NCBI GenBank assembly: GCA_964526285.1
Contig: CAZGIW010000007.1
Span: 1-64,000, forward strand
Direction of reading: 5' to 3'
Length of the DNA stretch: 64,000 nt
Source of the DNA: CAYMAZ01 sp964526285
Lineage (GTDB): Bacteria; Bacteroidota; Bacteroidia; Bacteroidales; DTU049
Shown here: positions 43,629-51,717 of the stretch, piece after piece
How positions within the stretch are numbered: position 1 is the first letter of the stretch
How the letters are laid out: every line of letters begins with the position of its first letter
Notes under the pieces: generated by a model
What the model was told of the DNA's origin: nothing
Seen by the model: only the letters and a program-made list of their open reading frames with translations
Database searches by the model: none
Translations under genes and position numbers: made by a program

Positions 43629-44984
43629 TTAGCTCACAATTTTCTTAATACTTTCAATCAAATCTTTTTCCTGAACAGTGTCTGCCTGAAATGCATCAAT
43701 TTTAATGTACTCAGGTTTTTTTTGTAGTAATCCGGTTTTTTCAGTGTTTTTTTCCACATTGGTTTGTCCACCACCCGACCATGAGTTTTTGGCTACAGAA
43801 ATACCGATACGGTTGGTAATATTACAAAGTCGTTCCAGTAAATCGCCATATTCTTTACCGTCTTCATCCCAGTCATCTCCATCAGTTCCATAAAATATAT
43901 AAATATTGTAATCTCTTGTGAGATTTTCTTCCATTATAATCTTTTCGGTTAGTTGAAATGCAGGAGCTACACGTGTTCCACCGGCCACCTGCAACTGATA
44001 ATAAGTGTGAAAATCAGGAACTTCTTTTGCTTCTGTGTCGTGCAGGATAAAACGAGTGATGACATTGTTTTTGTACTGATACATGAGCCAACTGTAGATA
44101 AATAAATGCATTGTGGTTACTGCCTCAGTGGGCTTTCCCTGCATGGAACCTGAATAATCTCTGAGAAAAAATACCACTGCCTGTGTTTCAAAATCCTTTT
44201 CCTGTGACATAATGCGATACACCAGATCATCCGGACCCATCATCAGGTCTTCTGTGTTAACAGGTTCTCCAGGTTGGATTCGCCCCAGCAAAATGTTGGT
44301 TTGAATAATACGTTTCATGGTTGCCTTTTTCTCAAGCAATTGTCCAAAACGTCGGTTAATATCTGTCAGTTCATAAGTGAATTTTGAAAAAGCACGCTTT
44401 TTTCCTTTATCTTTCAAATTGGGAAGCTGAAATTTTTCTGTAAGAATCTTGCCCAAATCATAAGCGCGTGATGTCATTTCATGATCAGATCCATCACCCT
44501 GTCCTGCTCCCTGCCCTTCGCCTTCACCTTTTTGAGGCTGAGACTGTTGCTGTCCGATAACTTCACCCTCTTCTCCTTCTCCCGATCCACCGGTTTGCTG
44601 CTCATCATCTTCTGTAATACTGTCATCATGATAAAACTTTGGTTCTGTGGTTGTTGGAACAATAACAACTTTTGATTTGTTCTTGCCGGTTGGTTTCATC
44701 AGTTTTCCAAGCCTGATTCTTCGGGGAAACCCATCATCTTCACGTTTTTTGTCTCTGTCCAGCAATTCTTCAAGCGTTTGAAGTGAAGTAACAGGAGAAG
44801 TAACAGGTGAAAATCCCGGCAGCACATCCCAATCTGTCAGTGTATAAATCATGTTTTCATCATTGAGTCTGTGGGAAGGCGTATTGCTTTCAGCATTATT
44901 CAATTGATGTGTTTCAATCTCAATAATCCTGCGCTGCTCCGGAGACAGATTTTCTGAATGATATGGTTCAGATTGTTTGTTCAT
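43629..44984 (-). CDS. DUF444 (YeaH/YhbH-type) protein with VWA domain
   Basis: A 451-aa protein. The N-terminal half is charged and low complexity, with an acidic Gly/Gln/Glu-rich linker (about 110-170) containing GEGEGQGAGQGDGS. The C-terminal half is a von Willebrand A-like domain with the metal-binding DYSGSM motif in FFLRDYSGSMQGKP, plus HDTEAKEV and GGTRVAPAFQL. This matches YeaH/YhbH proteins, which are always found with PrkA and SpoVR. It is predicted to be a cytoplasmic scaffold for the PrkA kinase. It lies 33 bp downstream of the first PrkA gene. Confidence 0.9.
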   Translation of the reverse strand: MNKQSEPYHSENLSPEQRRIIEIETHQLNNAESNTPSHRLNDENMIYTLTDWDVLPGFSPVTSPVTSLQTLEELLDRDKKREDDGFPRRIRLGKLMKPTGKNKSKVVIVPTTTEPKFYHDDSITEDDEQQTGGSGEGEEGEVIGQQQSQPQKGEGEGQGAGQGDGSDHEMTSRAYDLGKILTEKFQLPNLKDKGKKRAFSKFTYELTDINRRFGQLLEKKATMKRIIQTNILLGRIQPGEPVNTEDLMMGPDDLVYRIMSQEKDFETQAVVFFLRDYSGSMQGKPTEAVTTMHLFIYSWLMYQYKNNVITRFILHDTEAKEVPDFHTYYQLQVAGGTRVAPAFQLTEKIIMEENLTRDYNIYIFYGTDGDDWDEDGKEYGDLLERLCNITNRIGISVAKNSWSGGGQTNVEKNTEKTGLLQKKPEYIKIDAFQADTVQEKDLIESIKKIVS

Positions 44985-45017
44985 TGAATACTCTCTTTTA
45001 TTCTCGTCACTAAAACT

Positions 45018-47111
45018 CTAACTGGCATCATCCTGTGTACAGAAATACTCAATTGTTTTCTGAGCACAAGTTTGACAATAACCCAAACGTTCGGTCATTG
45101 TAGTAAGCATGCGGTTATATAATCTCTGATTTTCTTCATTAGAACGGTTGGCAAGGGCGCCCACAAGACTTCCTGCCCCTGCAATATCACTCTTTAGCCT
45201 CACATCGGTTACTGCTTTGACAAGGTCATTGTTATCCATGAAATTGTAGTTTGAATCAGTAATCATTTTCTGTCCATAGATTTTTGTAATGGTTGTTCTG
45301 AAGCTTTGTTTTTGTTCGTTGTTTTTTAATCCCAACCTTTCTTCAACACTGTTGATAAATGTTTCATCTATTTTTATGGCAACAAGTTTCTTTGTTTGGG
45401 GATCCTGATATGTCCACATTTTGTCAGGTCCGAGATTTTTAGCGTCAATACCAATAACCATGTTCACATAATTCATCACATCTTTATGAATGGCATTGGG
45501 CTCATCCATGTATGCATTGAAAATTTCTGTCATGATATTTTTTCTGTGAATTGTTTTGGCAGTTTTCAGATCTTCAAAATATTTAATCCTGTCGTTGGGG
45601 TCATGAACATAATCAAGAATTATTTTTTCAATTGAAGGGAAAATATCTCCTGCATACATGCATTTTCCTTCCTGAGTTTCTGATTGTTCAAGCAGTATTT
45701 GAATTGCTCTACCCAGATTTCTGTGTCCCAATCCTTTTTGTCCAAATCTTCTTGTAATGTCAGGGTCTGTATTCAGGTCGCTAATCACTTCAGCAAGTGT
45801 TCTAATACTCTTTTCACCGGCCACATCACCTGCTGCCAGCTGCATCATTTCAACAGGTGTAAGTTTATCATGACGAGGCATACGTGAAAGTACAAAAGAA
45901 GTAGAAAGTGCACTGTTCAGATTGGGGTCAATATGTAGTTTTTCGCCTGTAAATGTCGTTTTGTCAACTCCTCCAAGGGCAAACCCTGTGAGTTCTTTCT
46001 GCAGGTGCAGGTTAGTAACATGAGACATATAAGTGAGTCTGCATCTGTCAACAATGGGAGCTTGTTCCTTCTCTTCAAGAAAACGTCCAAATTCAGCATT
46101 ATTACTGGTGGCAACTATCAAAGTATCAAGTGGCCACTTGAATCCTTCAATTTCAATGGTGCGGTTTTGAATAACTCCAAGATAAACCTGAACAAGGTCA
46201 CGTTTGTTTTTGAAAATTTCATCGGCAAAATGAATACCACCACCTGCTACACGTGCAAGGGCACCTCGTCTCAAATCAAAACGATATGGATTGTCTGTGT
46301 CTGTGATATGAAGAAGTCTGGAAATTGACTCCTCTCCAAGCAAATCAACGGCTGATGAGGTGATTTTATCCTTTGCAGCATATTTGCCTGTGAGTGTTCC
46401 TCGTGATTCGCTTACAGGGACTTTAATGATGTCAACAAACTCACTCAGTGCTTTGTTGTAATCCCCATTACAGTGTTCCAAAATCTGATGCCAGATATAG
46501 TATGAACAAGCTCCAAGAGGACGATAACTTTTATAAAATTGTTCAATTTGCTTTGGTTTTGCTCCGCATGATGCTATAAAATCCATTCCTGAGTTTTTGT
46601 CTTCGCCCAGATTCATGGCTAGAATCATCGGATCTTCGTAGGTTTGTGATTCTATCGTTGTAATTTTACCGTATTTTCCTACTTTGTCAAGATTTTTAAA
46701 CCTGAAAGTAAATCTATTATTCTCAGGAAGAAAAGTGAAATTTCGATAGAGTGTTGACAAAAAATCAACAAAATATGTTTTTCCGTTTCCAGGTTCTCCA
46801 ATGAGTACAAAGGCCATTTCGGAAGATGAACCTCCCTCTGCAGCATCTTTTACAAAGGAAACAAAACTGTTGATTTCATCATACATTCCAATAATGTGCT
46901 TTTGACCATCTCTGAATACACCAAAATCATAAGTGCTGCGACCGTTTACAATTACTTTTCTGATTTTTTCCGAATCTCCAAGTATCATTCTTGATACAGA
47001 CTGAAATACATTTTCAAAATGAAGTTTTCCGTCAACAACTTTTTTAACATGCTGCTGAAGAGAATTTTGTGCCAGATTTCTTGTCCCTGTTTTTGTAGCT
47101 TTTGCGTTCAT
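45018..47111 (-). CDS. PrkA-family serine protein kinase, AAA+ type (first copy in operon)
   Basis: A 697-aa protein, slightly longer than E. coli YeaG/PrkA (about 640). HFENVFQSVSRMILGD opens the protein, as in PrkA. The Walker A motif GEPGNGKT is at residues 105-112, and Walker B-like GGGIHFADEIFKN follows, then LVQVYLGVIQNRTIEI and a clear arginine-finger/sensor region (SRMPRHDKLTP). The C-terminus has a YCQTC cysteine pair followed by another Cys that might bind metal. PrkA is a protein kinase and/or protease-like AAA+ enzyme in nutrient stress. It is the first gene of the four-gene operon; no consensus -7 box was found in the 468-bp upstream region. Confidence 0.88.
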   Translation of the reverse strand: MNAKATKTGTRNLAQNSLQQHVKKVVDGKLHFENVFQSVSRMILGDSEKIRKVIVNGRSTYDFGVFRDGQKHIIGMYDEINSFVSFVKDAAEGGSSSEMAFVLIGEPGNGKTYFVDFLSTLYRNFTFLPENNRFTFRFKNLDKVGKYGKITTIESQTYEDPMILAMNLGEDKNSGMDFIASCGAKPKQIEQFYKSYRPLGACSYYIWHQILEHCNGDYNKALSEFVDIIKVPVSESRGTLTGKYAAKDKITSSAVDLLGEESISRLLHITDTDNPYRFDLRRGALARVAGGGIHFADEIFKNKRDLVQVYLGVIQNRTIEIEGFKWPLDTLIVATSNNAEFGRFLEEKEQAPIVDRCRLTYMSHVTNLHLQKELTGFALGGVDKTTFTGEKLHIDPNLNSALSTSFVLSRMPRHDKLTPVEMMQLAAGDVAGEKSIRTLAEVISDLNTDPDITRRFGQKGLGHRNLGRAIQILLEQSETQEGKCMYAGDIFPSIEKIILDYVHDPNDRIKYFEDLKTAKTIHRKNIMTEIFNAYMDEPNAIHKDVMNYVNMVIGIDAKNLGPDKMWTYQDPQTKKLVAIKIDETFINSVEERLGLKNNEQKQSFRTTITKIYGQKMITDSNYNFMDNNDLVKAVTDVRLKSDIAGAGSLVGALANRSNEENQRLYNRMLTTMTERLGYCQTCAQKTIEYFCTQDDAS

Positions 47112-47200
47112 AAAACAATGAATTTAAATTTTTTCTAAAAGTAGTAATTTTTTTGAAACTGATTGGGGTAATATTAAAATCTTTGCAACTGTTGAAACAG

Positions 47201-47246
47201 AAGCTCCAAAATCCACAAAAATGTTTTTTGGTGTAATTCTGTGTTT
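47201..47246. repeat. 46-bp intergenic repeat, copy 1
   Basis: It begins AAGCTCCAAAATCCACA and ends GTGTAATTCTGTGTTTT. It matches 47388-47433 with only a few substitutions. Confidence 0.75.
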
Positions 47247-47333
47247 TTTCCGAGCAGTAGGCTTCTCTACGGGAAAGGGATCACGATGTGAAGTGTTTTG
47301 GTGGCAGAAAAAATCCGAAAACTTAGCCACAGT

Positions 47334-47367
47334 AGTTCGACGGGTGCCACAGTGAGCCCGCCGAACT
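47334..47367. repeat. Inverted repeat (hairpin) in intergenic region
   Basis: AGTTCG (47334-47339) and CGGG (47341-47344) pair with CCCG (47357-47360) and CGAACT (47362-47367), leaving a 12-nt loop. No T-run follows on either strand, so it is not a simple terminator. Confidence 0.6.
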
Positions 47368-47387
47368 GCTCACTACAAGCACCACAA

Positions 47388-47433
47388 AAGCTCTAAAATC
47401 CACAGAAAATTCTTTGGTGTAATTCTGTGTTTT
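47388..47433. repeat. 46-bp intergenic repeat, copy 2
   Basis: Second copy of 47201-47246. In both cases TTGGTGGCAGAAAA follows, at 52 nt after copy 1 and 7 nt after copy 2. Confidence 0.75.
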
Positions 47434-47579
47434 GGTGCTTTGGTGGCAGAAAATGACCGCAATTATAGTCGCTAAGTCACTAATAATCAAGGTTTCACTA
47501 AGAATAATAATCGCGCTTGTGTACTGGTGGCAGAAAAAAAAATGATATTACTCTTGTGTTTGAAAAAAAGTCCCTCAAC

Positions 47580-48770
47580 TCAGGTTGCAATTTTCTTCAC
47601 AGCAATCTGCAAATTACTTTTTTTGGCATAACCACGTCTGAATTTCAATGGCTCAGGCTGTTGCTTTTTGTATTCATCAAGCATGTCCTGTTGAAAATAT
47701 CTTGAAAATATGGGAATGGGACGTTCATATTCTCCATAAATATTCACCTGCCATTCATCTTTGTTGAAATATTTATATGGCATTCCTGAGTCATCCTGTA
47801 AAATAAAATTTCCTTTATCAAGGATAAGCTGTTTGATTGTCTCAAAAAACGGATCGTGTAAAAGATAGGATGCAGATTTTATATACACTGCACAGTTTGG
47901 GTCAATACCTTCAAGATACGCCACCACGTTTTCATTGCGTGAAAGATATCCGTCGCTGATGTCTATTGAAAAATAAACCAGCTTCTGTACTTTTGGATCA
48001 TTTTCATTACGGAAAAGAATCTCCACGCCTTTTTGAAATTTCTGATTGGGAGCAAAATTATTAAACAAACTATCATATTCCAGACTACCATTATCTCCAA
48101 ATTTAAAAGGTTTGATACTGATAATTTTTTTGCCGGCACGTGCCATAAAAATCAATAATACAGGAGCTGCACCATCCACTTCTCTGCTTGACAAATCCAC
48201 TTTCATGGAATGTGTTCTGAAAAAGCTCAGATAAATAATGTGATAAATGCTTTGCTCATACATTTTGAAATAATCATTCAGTTCAGTTTCAGGCACTGAA
48301 AGTGGATTGGGAAGAGATCCGGGAGGTTCAAGTCCAAAAAAGATGTATTCTTCCATATCAGGAAAAAACACATCTGCATTGATGAAATCAGGACCACTGA
48401 AAGGATAAAATAATGTGTTATATTGCTGATTAACAAGTCTCATTTCTTTTTCTATCCATGGTGTGATATTGCTGTCAACATCATTATAAAACATGTCCCA
48501 TTTTTCATCCATGCGTTGTTTGAATTGCTGCCACTGAGTGGTTTGGCTCAGTTCAAATAATTCACTTGAAGTGTCAACTTGCAATCCGGCAATAAACATG
48601 GCAATGTCAGTGATTTGTTGGTTGTAGCTAACGTCTTGAATTACAGGGTCTTCTGTTGTTGCTGTGTCGTCTGTATGCTTGGCTTTCTGAGAACAGCGGT
48701 TGCACGATGTGCTGATAATCAGCAAACTCATAATGCTGATGCCAAATAAAGAAATGATGTTATGCTTCAT
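47580..48770 (-). CDS. Hypothetical lipoprotein
   Basis: A 396-aa protein with a lipoprotein signal (hydrophobic stretch ending ISTSC, Cys at about residue 23) followed by a Lys/Thr/Asp linker. The mature part is a large mixed alpha/beta domain (aromatic-rich, with FYPFSGPDFINADVFFPDME) and no motif that I recognise. It is probably a periplasmic-face outer- or inner-membrane lipoprotein. It starts 3 bp after the APC permease gene ends, so it is co-transcribed with it, which hints at a shared transport or stress role, though nothing in the sequence proves it. Confidence 0.75.
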   Translation of the reverse strand: MKHNIISLFGISIMSLLIISTSCNRCSQKAKHTDDTATTEDPVIQDVSYNQQITDIAMFIAGLQVDTSSELFELSQTTQWQQFKQRMDEKWDMFYNDVDSNITPWIEKEMRLVNQQYNTLFYPFSGPDFINADVFFPDMEEYIFFGLEPPGSLPNPLSVPETELNDYFKMYEQSIYHIIYLSFFRTHSMKVDLSSREVDGAAPVLLIFMARAGKKIISIKPFKFGDNGSLEYDSLFNNFAPNQKFQKGVEILFRNENDPKVQKLVYFSIDISDGYLSRNENVVAYLEGIDPNCAVYIKSASYLLHDPFFETIKQLILDKGNFILQDDSGMPYKYFNKDEWQVNIYGEYERPIPIFSRYFQQDMLDEYKKQQPEPLKFRRGYAKKSNLQIAVKKIAT

Positions 48771-48773
48771 AAT

Positions 48774-50102
48774 TTATGTTTGTTTTAGTTTTCTGTTAAG
48801 TAAATGATTGATGAAATATAGAAGCAGACCGCTGAATACAGTTGCAAGCCCGAGTAGTGATTCCGTTGTTTTTTCTGTGAGCAGGAAGAATAATGTCCAG
48901 CTCATAATTACAAGAAAAAGGATTGGGACAATGGGATAACCAAAAGTTTTGTATGGTCTTTCAATATTTTTGTAGCGCAATCTGTGCACAAAAATTCCAG
49001 CCACTGCAAGAAAAGTGAATAAATTCAGAGTGAAACCCGTATATGTGAGCACAGCCTCAAATGAACCTGTGATAATCATAATCAGACTGATAAAGGATTG
49101 CACAAGTATGGCATACACAGGGATACTTTTTTTGTTTTTCAGAGAAAGAAATTGCAGAAGTTTGTAGTCTTCGCCCATAACCTGAGATACACGTGGTCCA
49201 ACAAACACCATTGAGCTTATTGATGAAACGAGCAGAAATGAAATGAGCATTCCCATAATATCTCCTCCTGTTTTTCCGAAAATATGAAAAGCAGAAATAT
49301 AACCCACATCAACCTGAGCTTCCATTTCATTCACTGGCGCCGTAAGAAGGAATGTATAATTGAGAAGTACATATAAAATTGTGACAATGATTGTTCCCAA
49401 AAACAATGATTTTGGTAGAAGTTTGGCAGGATTTTTAATTTCGCTTGCAATGTAGGATGAGGCATTCCATCCAGAATATGCATAGGTAACATAGATGAGA
49501 GAAACTGCAAATGCAGGACTGATAATTTCGTTCCAGCTGACAGAGTCAGGGATAAGTGTAATATTCTGATAAAATGGAGTGATAAGAAATCCGCAGAAAA
49601 TGAAAACAATAATCAGCAAAACTTTAAAAATGGTAAAAATATTCTGAAAGCGGCTTCCCTGTCTCACATCCCATGAATGGATTGCAGTAATAACCAACAG
49701 AGTAGAAATGGCAACCCATACAGATGAAAGCTCAGGAAATACTTTGTTTGTATATGTGCCGAGAGCCATACTTGCCAATGCTACGGGGGCTGCAAATCCA
49801 ACGGTAATAGAAATCCACCCGGCCAAAAATCCAATAACGGGGTGATATATTTGTGTGAGGTAATTGTATTCTCCACCTGAACGAGGCATAGCAGCTCCCA
49901 GTTCGCCATATACCAGCGATCCGCATAGTGCAATAACTCCTCCAAGAAGCCATAAAAATATAATAGCAAAAGGAGTTTTTATGCCCATGAGCTGAAATCC
50001 CAGTGAAGTGAACACACCAGTTCCAATCATATTGGCAATAACAAATGAAGTGATAGTGAATAAACCCAGTTTTACAGCTGTATTTTTTAGGTCTTTGCTC
50101 AT
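48774..50102 (-). CDS. APC superfamily amino acid permease
   Basis: A 442-aa membrane protein with 12 hydrophobic segments. The N-terminal helix has ANMIGTGVFTSLG, the broken-helix GXG motif that binds the substrate amino group, then GGVIALCGSLVYGELGAAMP and SGGEYNYL in the second and third segments, all typical of APC transporters close to the LAT/YfnA type. The longest frame starts at 50153; ATG 50102 (MSKDLKNTAVKLGLF) fits the usual N-terminus. Substrate unknown. It is followed 3 bp later by the hypothetical lipoprotein gene. Confidence 0.9.
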   Translation of the reverse strand: MSKDLKNTAVKLGLFTITSFVIANMIGTGVFTSLGFQLMGIKTPFAIIFLWLLGGVIALCGSLVYGELGAAMPRSGGEYNYLTQIYHPVIGFLAGWISITVGFAAPVALASMALGTYTNKVFPELSSVWVAISTLLVITAIHSWDVRQGSRFQNIFTIFKVLLIIVFIFCGFLITPFYQNITLIPDSVSWNEIISPAFAVSLIYVTYAYSGWNASSYIASEIKNPAKLLPKSLFLGTIIVTILYVLLNYTFLLTAPVNEMEAQVDVGYISAFHIFGKTGGDIMGMLISFLLVSSISSMVFVGPRVSQVMGEDYKLLQFLSLKNKKSIPVYAILVQSFISLIMIITGSFEAVLTYTGFTLNLFTFLAVAGIFVHRLRYKNIERPYKTFGYPIVPILFLVIMSWTLFFLLTEKTTESLLGLATVFSGLLLYFINHLLNRKLKQT

Positions 50103-50202
50103 TATGTTTTTGAATAAGTTTGCAAAGTAAATTGAAAAAAATATTTTGAGCAAACTTATTTTATTATGGCAACATCACGACTCAATAGTAAATCGTTTTC
50201 TT

Positions 50203-51072
50203 TTATTCAATCCCCCTGAAAAACCTCATAATATTATCCACTTCTGATGCCCAGTATTCGTAATCATGCCCTGCTTCGGGAAGATGAAGCTCAGTTTTCA
50301 GACTGGGATTGTGTTTCTTAAGAGAATCGTAAAATAATTGAGACTGAGAATAAGGTGTTACTTTGTCAGATAATCCGTGTCCCAAATAAATTGGAGTTTG
50401 CATTTCAGAAATTCGAAATACAGGGTTTTCAATGGTTGTCCATCTTTCAGGAAACTGGTTGTATGGTCCCCAAAATCCCTGATGCACTCTGTCGTTTGGT
50501 ATGGCCGACTGGTCAAAATCGCCTGAAAGTGCCGCAGCACCTGTAAACAACCATGGCATTTGCTGACAAACCATTGCCACACCTCTTCCACCAGTTGATA
50601 AACCCACAATAAAATTTCGTTCACCATCTACAAGCAGACACATTTTCTGTAGCTCTGGTATAACAGTCTCTGTTAGCCACAAAAGTCCGGGAAATACTGA
50701 ATAATCAGGTCTTGTTTCAGGATAAATATTTGTATGAAAGTTGCTTTTTCCCATGTGAGGCATCACAACACAATAGCCATCTTCAATGGCATGACTGCAG
50801 AGTTTTGTTTTTGTACACCAGTCATCAGCCGGAAAATTCCATCCATGAAGTAGAAGAAATGTGCCTTTTTTTTCATCAGGTGTGCATAATTTTACGCTCA
50901 CATCATGTTCGCTAATTTGAAATGTTGTATCTGAAACAGGCAACATCTTGGTGCAGGTGTATTTAGTAGTATCTTTAGCCAAAATTTCATCATCCGGTTT
51001 TTCAGTATCCTTAGGATTGCATCCATACATCGCAACTAAAAAACTAAAAAAATAAAAAATTACATTTTTCAT
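50203..51072 (-). CDS. Alpha/beta hydrolase lipoprotein (esterase-like)
   Basis: A 289-aa protein with a lipoprotein signal (VAMYGC, Cys at about residue 18). The alpha/beta-hydrolase landmarks are clear: LLLHGWNFP as the oxyanion loop, IVGLSTGGRG containing the nucleophile serine, a probable acid Asp in GLSDKVTPYSQ and the terminal His in PEAGHDYEYW. The layout resembles secreted esterase/PHB-depolymerase-like enzymes. Substrate unknown, but lipidation places it at the envelope. It lies 100 bp upstream of the APC gene with an independent start. Confidence 0.87.
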   Translation of the reverse strand: MKNVIFYFFSFLVAMYGCNPKDTEKPDDEILAKDTTKYTCTKMLPVSDTTFQISEHDVSVKLCTPDEKKGTFLLLHGWNFPADDWCTKTKLCSHAIEDGYCVVMPHMGKSNFHTNIYPETRPDYSVFPGLLWLTETVIPELQKMCLLVDGERNFIVGLSTGGRGVAMVCQQMPWLFTGAAALSGDFDQSAIPNDRVHQGFWGPYNQFPERWTTIENPVFRISEMQTPIYLGHGLSDKVTPYSQSQLFYDSLKKHNPSLKTELHLPEAGHDYEYWASEVDNIMRFFRGIE

Positions 51073-51187
51073 AATAAGCTAATAAGGTTACATTCTTTTT
51101 TGGTTTGCATTGTGCTTTTTTATTAAAACTTTCATGATAAAACAATAAAGTTTGTTTTTACAGGATTATCTTTTGGCAAAAATAAAA

Positions 51188-51219
51188 AAAAAGCCCTTCG
51201 GCAAACCGGGGGGCTTTTT
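51188..51219 (-). terminator. Intrinsic terminator after ferredoxin gene
   Basis: The stem AAAAAGCCC/GGGCTTTTT with an inner CGG/CCG extension is followed on the minus strand by a U-rich run (the A-run at 51183-51191 on the plus strand). It lies 25 bp beyond the ferredoxin stop codon and could act in both directions. Confidence 0.8.
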
Positions 51220-51244
51220 GAATAAAAAATTTTATGCAAAATGT

Positions 51245-51412
51245 TTATTCGGGATGAATTGCTTCAACCGGGCAAACATCAGCGCAAGCACCGCAATCTG
51301 TGCAGATTTCGGGATCAATTTTGTAAATGGGACCTTCTGCAATAGCTTCAACTGGACATTCATCAATGCAGGTGCCGCAAGCAGTACAATCATCTGTAAT
51401 TACGTAAGCCAT
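51245..51412 (-). CDS. 2[4Fe-4S] ferredoxin
   Basis: A 55-aa protein, the typical clostridial-type ferredoxin size. Two CxxCxxCxxxCP motifs bind two [4Fe-4S] clusters: Cys9, 12, 15 and 19, and Cys37, 40, 43 and 47. It is the likely electron carrier for the divergently encoded 2-oxoacid:ferredoxin oxidoreductase (korAB, 300 bp away). The longest frame starts at 51460, but a minus-strand -7 box covers 51440-51447, so ATG 51412 (MAYVITDDC) is the start. Confidence 0.95.
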   Translation of the reverse strand: MAYVITDDCTACGTCIDECPVEAIAEGPIYKIDPEICTDCGACADVCPVEAIHPE

Positions 51413-51439
51413 GATTTTTATTATTTTGTGTTTGTGCTG

Positions 51440-51447
51440 CAAAAATA
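51440..51447 (-). promoter_or_regulatory. -7 box TATTTTTG upstream of ferredoxin gene
   Basis: A TAnnTTTG match on the minus strand ending 27 nt before the start at 51412. It excludes the longer frame from 51460. Confidence 0.6.
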
Positions 51448-51683
51448 GAAAAAAACTCAAAACAGAAACATATTTATTTACAAAAAATGAAATTTATAGT
51501 AATTTTAAATAAGGGATTTTGTAATGAAACTCAGACAGAGAAATAAATAGAATAGATAAATATAATTCCATTTACCATAGGAGTGGTTTAAATTTTTTTT
51601 TAGTTATTAACATATTGATAAATATTCGTTAAAAACTTGCAAAATTTTTTTTCATAAAAAGTCAGGGATATTATAGAAACCTA

Positions 51684-51691
51684 TAATTTTG
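51684..51691 (+). promoter_or_regulatory. -7 box TAATTTTG upstream of korA
   Basis: A TAnnTTTG match ending 26 nt before the ATG at 51718. The 257-bp intergenic region between the divergent ferredoxin and korA genes is AT-rich, and no operator is evident. Confidence 0.6.
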
Positions 51692-51717
51692 CCAAAATAA
51701 TTAATACTTCAATAATA

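Larger units (their letters stand above)
47112..47579. other. Repeat-rich intergenic region
   Basis: This 468-bp stretch has no convincing gene. It contains a 46-bp near-direct repeat (47201-47246 and 47388-47433), three copies of TGGTGGCAGAAAA (about 47299, 47441 and 47525), a fragment resembling the palindromic repeat family (47256-47292), and a hairpin at 47334-47367. It separates the PrkA operon from the gene before it, with both transcribed leftward. Confidence 0.6.

Noticed and set aside
47124..47330. A 68-aa minus-strand open frame in the repeat-rich gap
   Set aside because: It spans the repeats, is lysine-rich and unlike any exported or cytoplasmic protein pattern, and has no promoter box.
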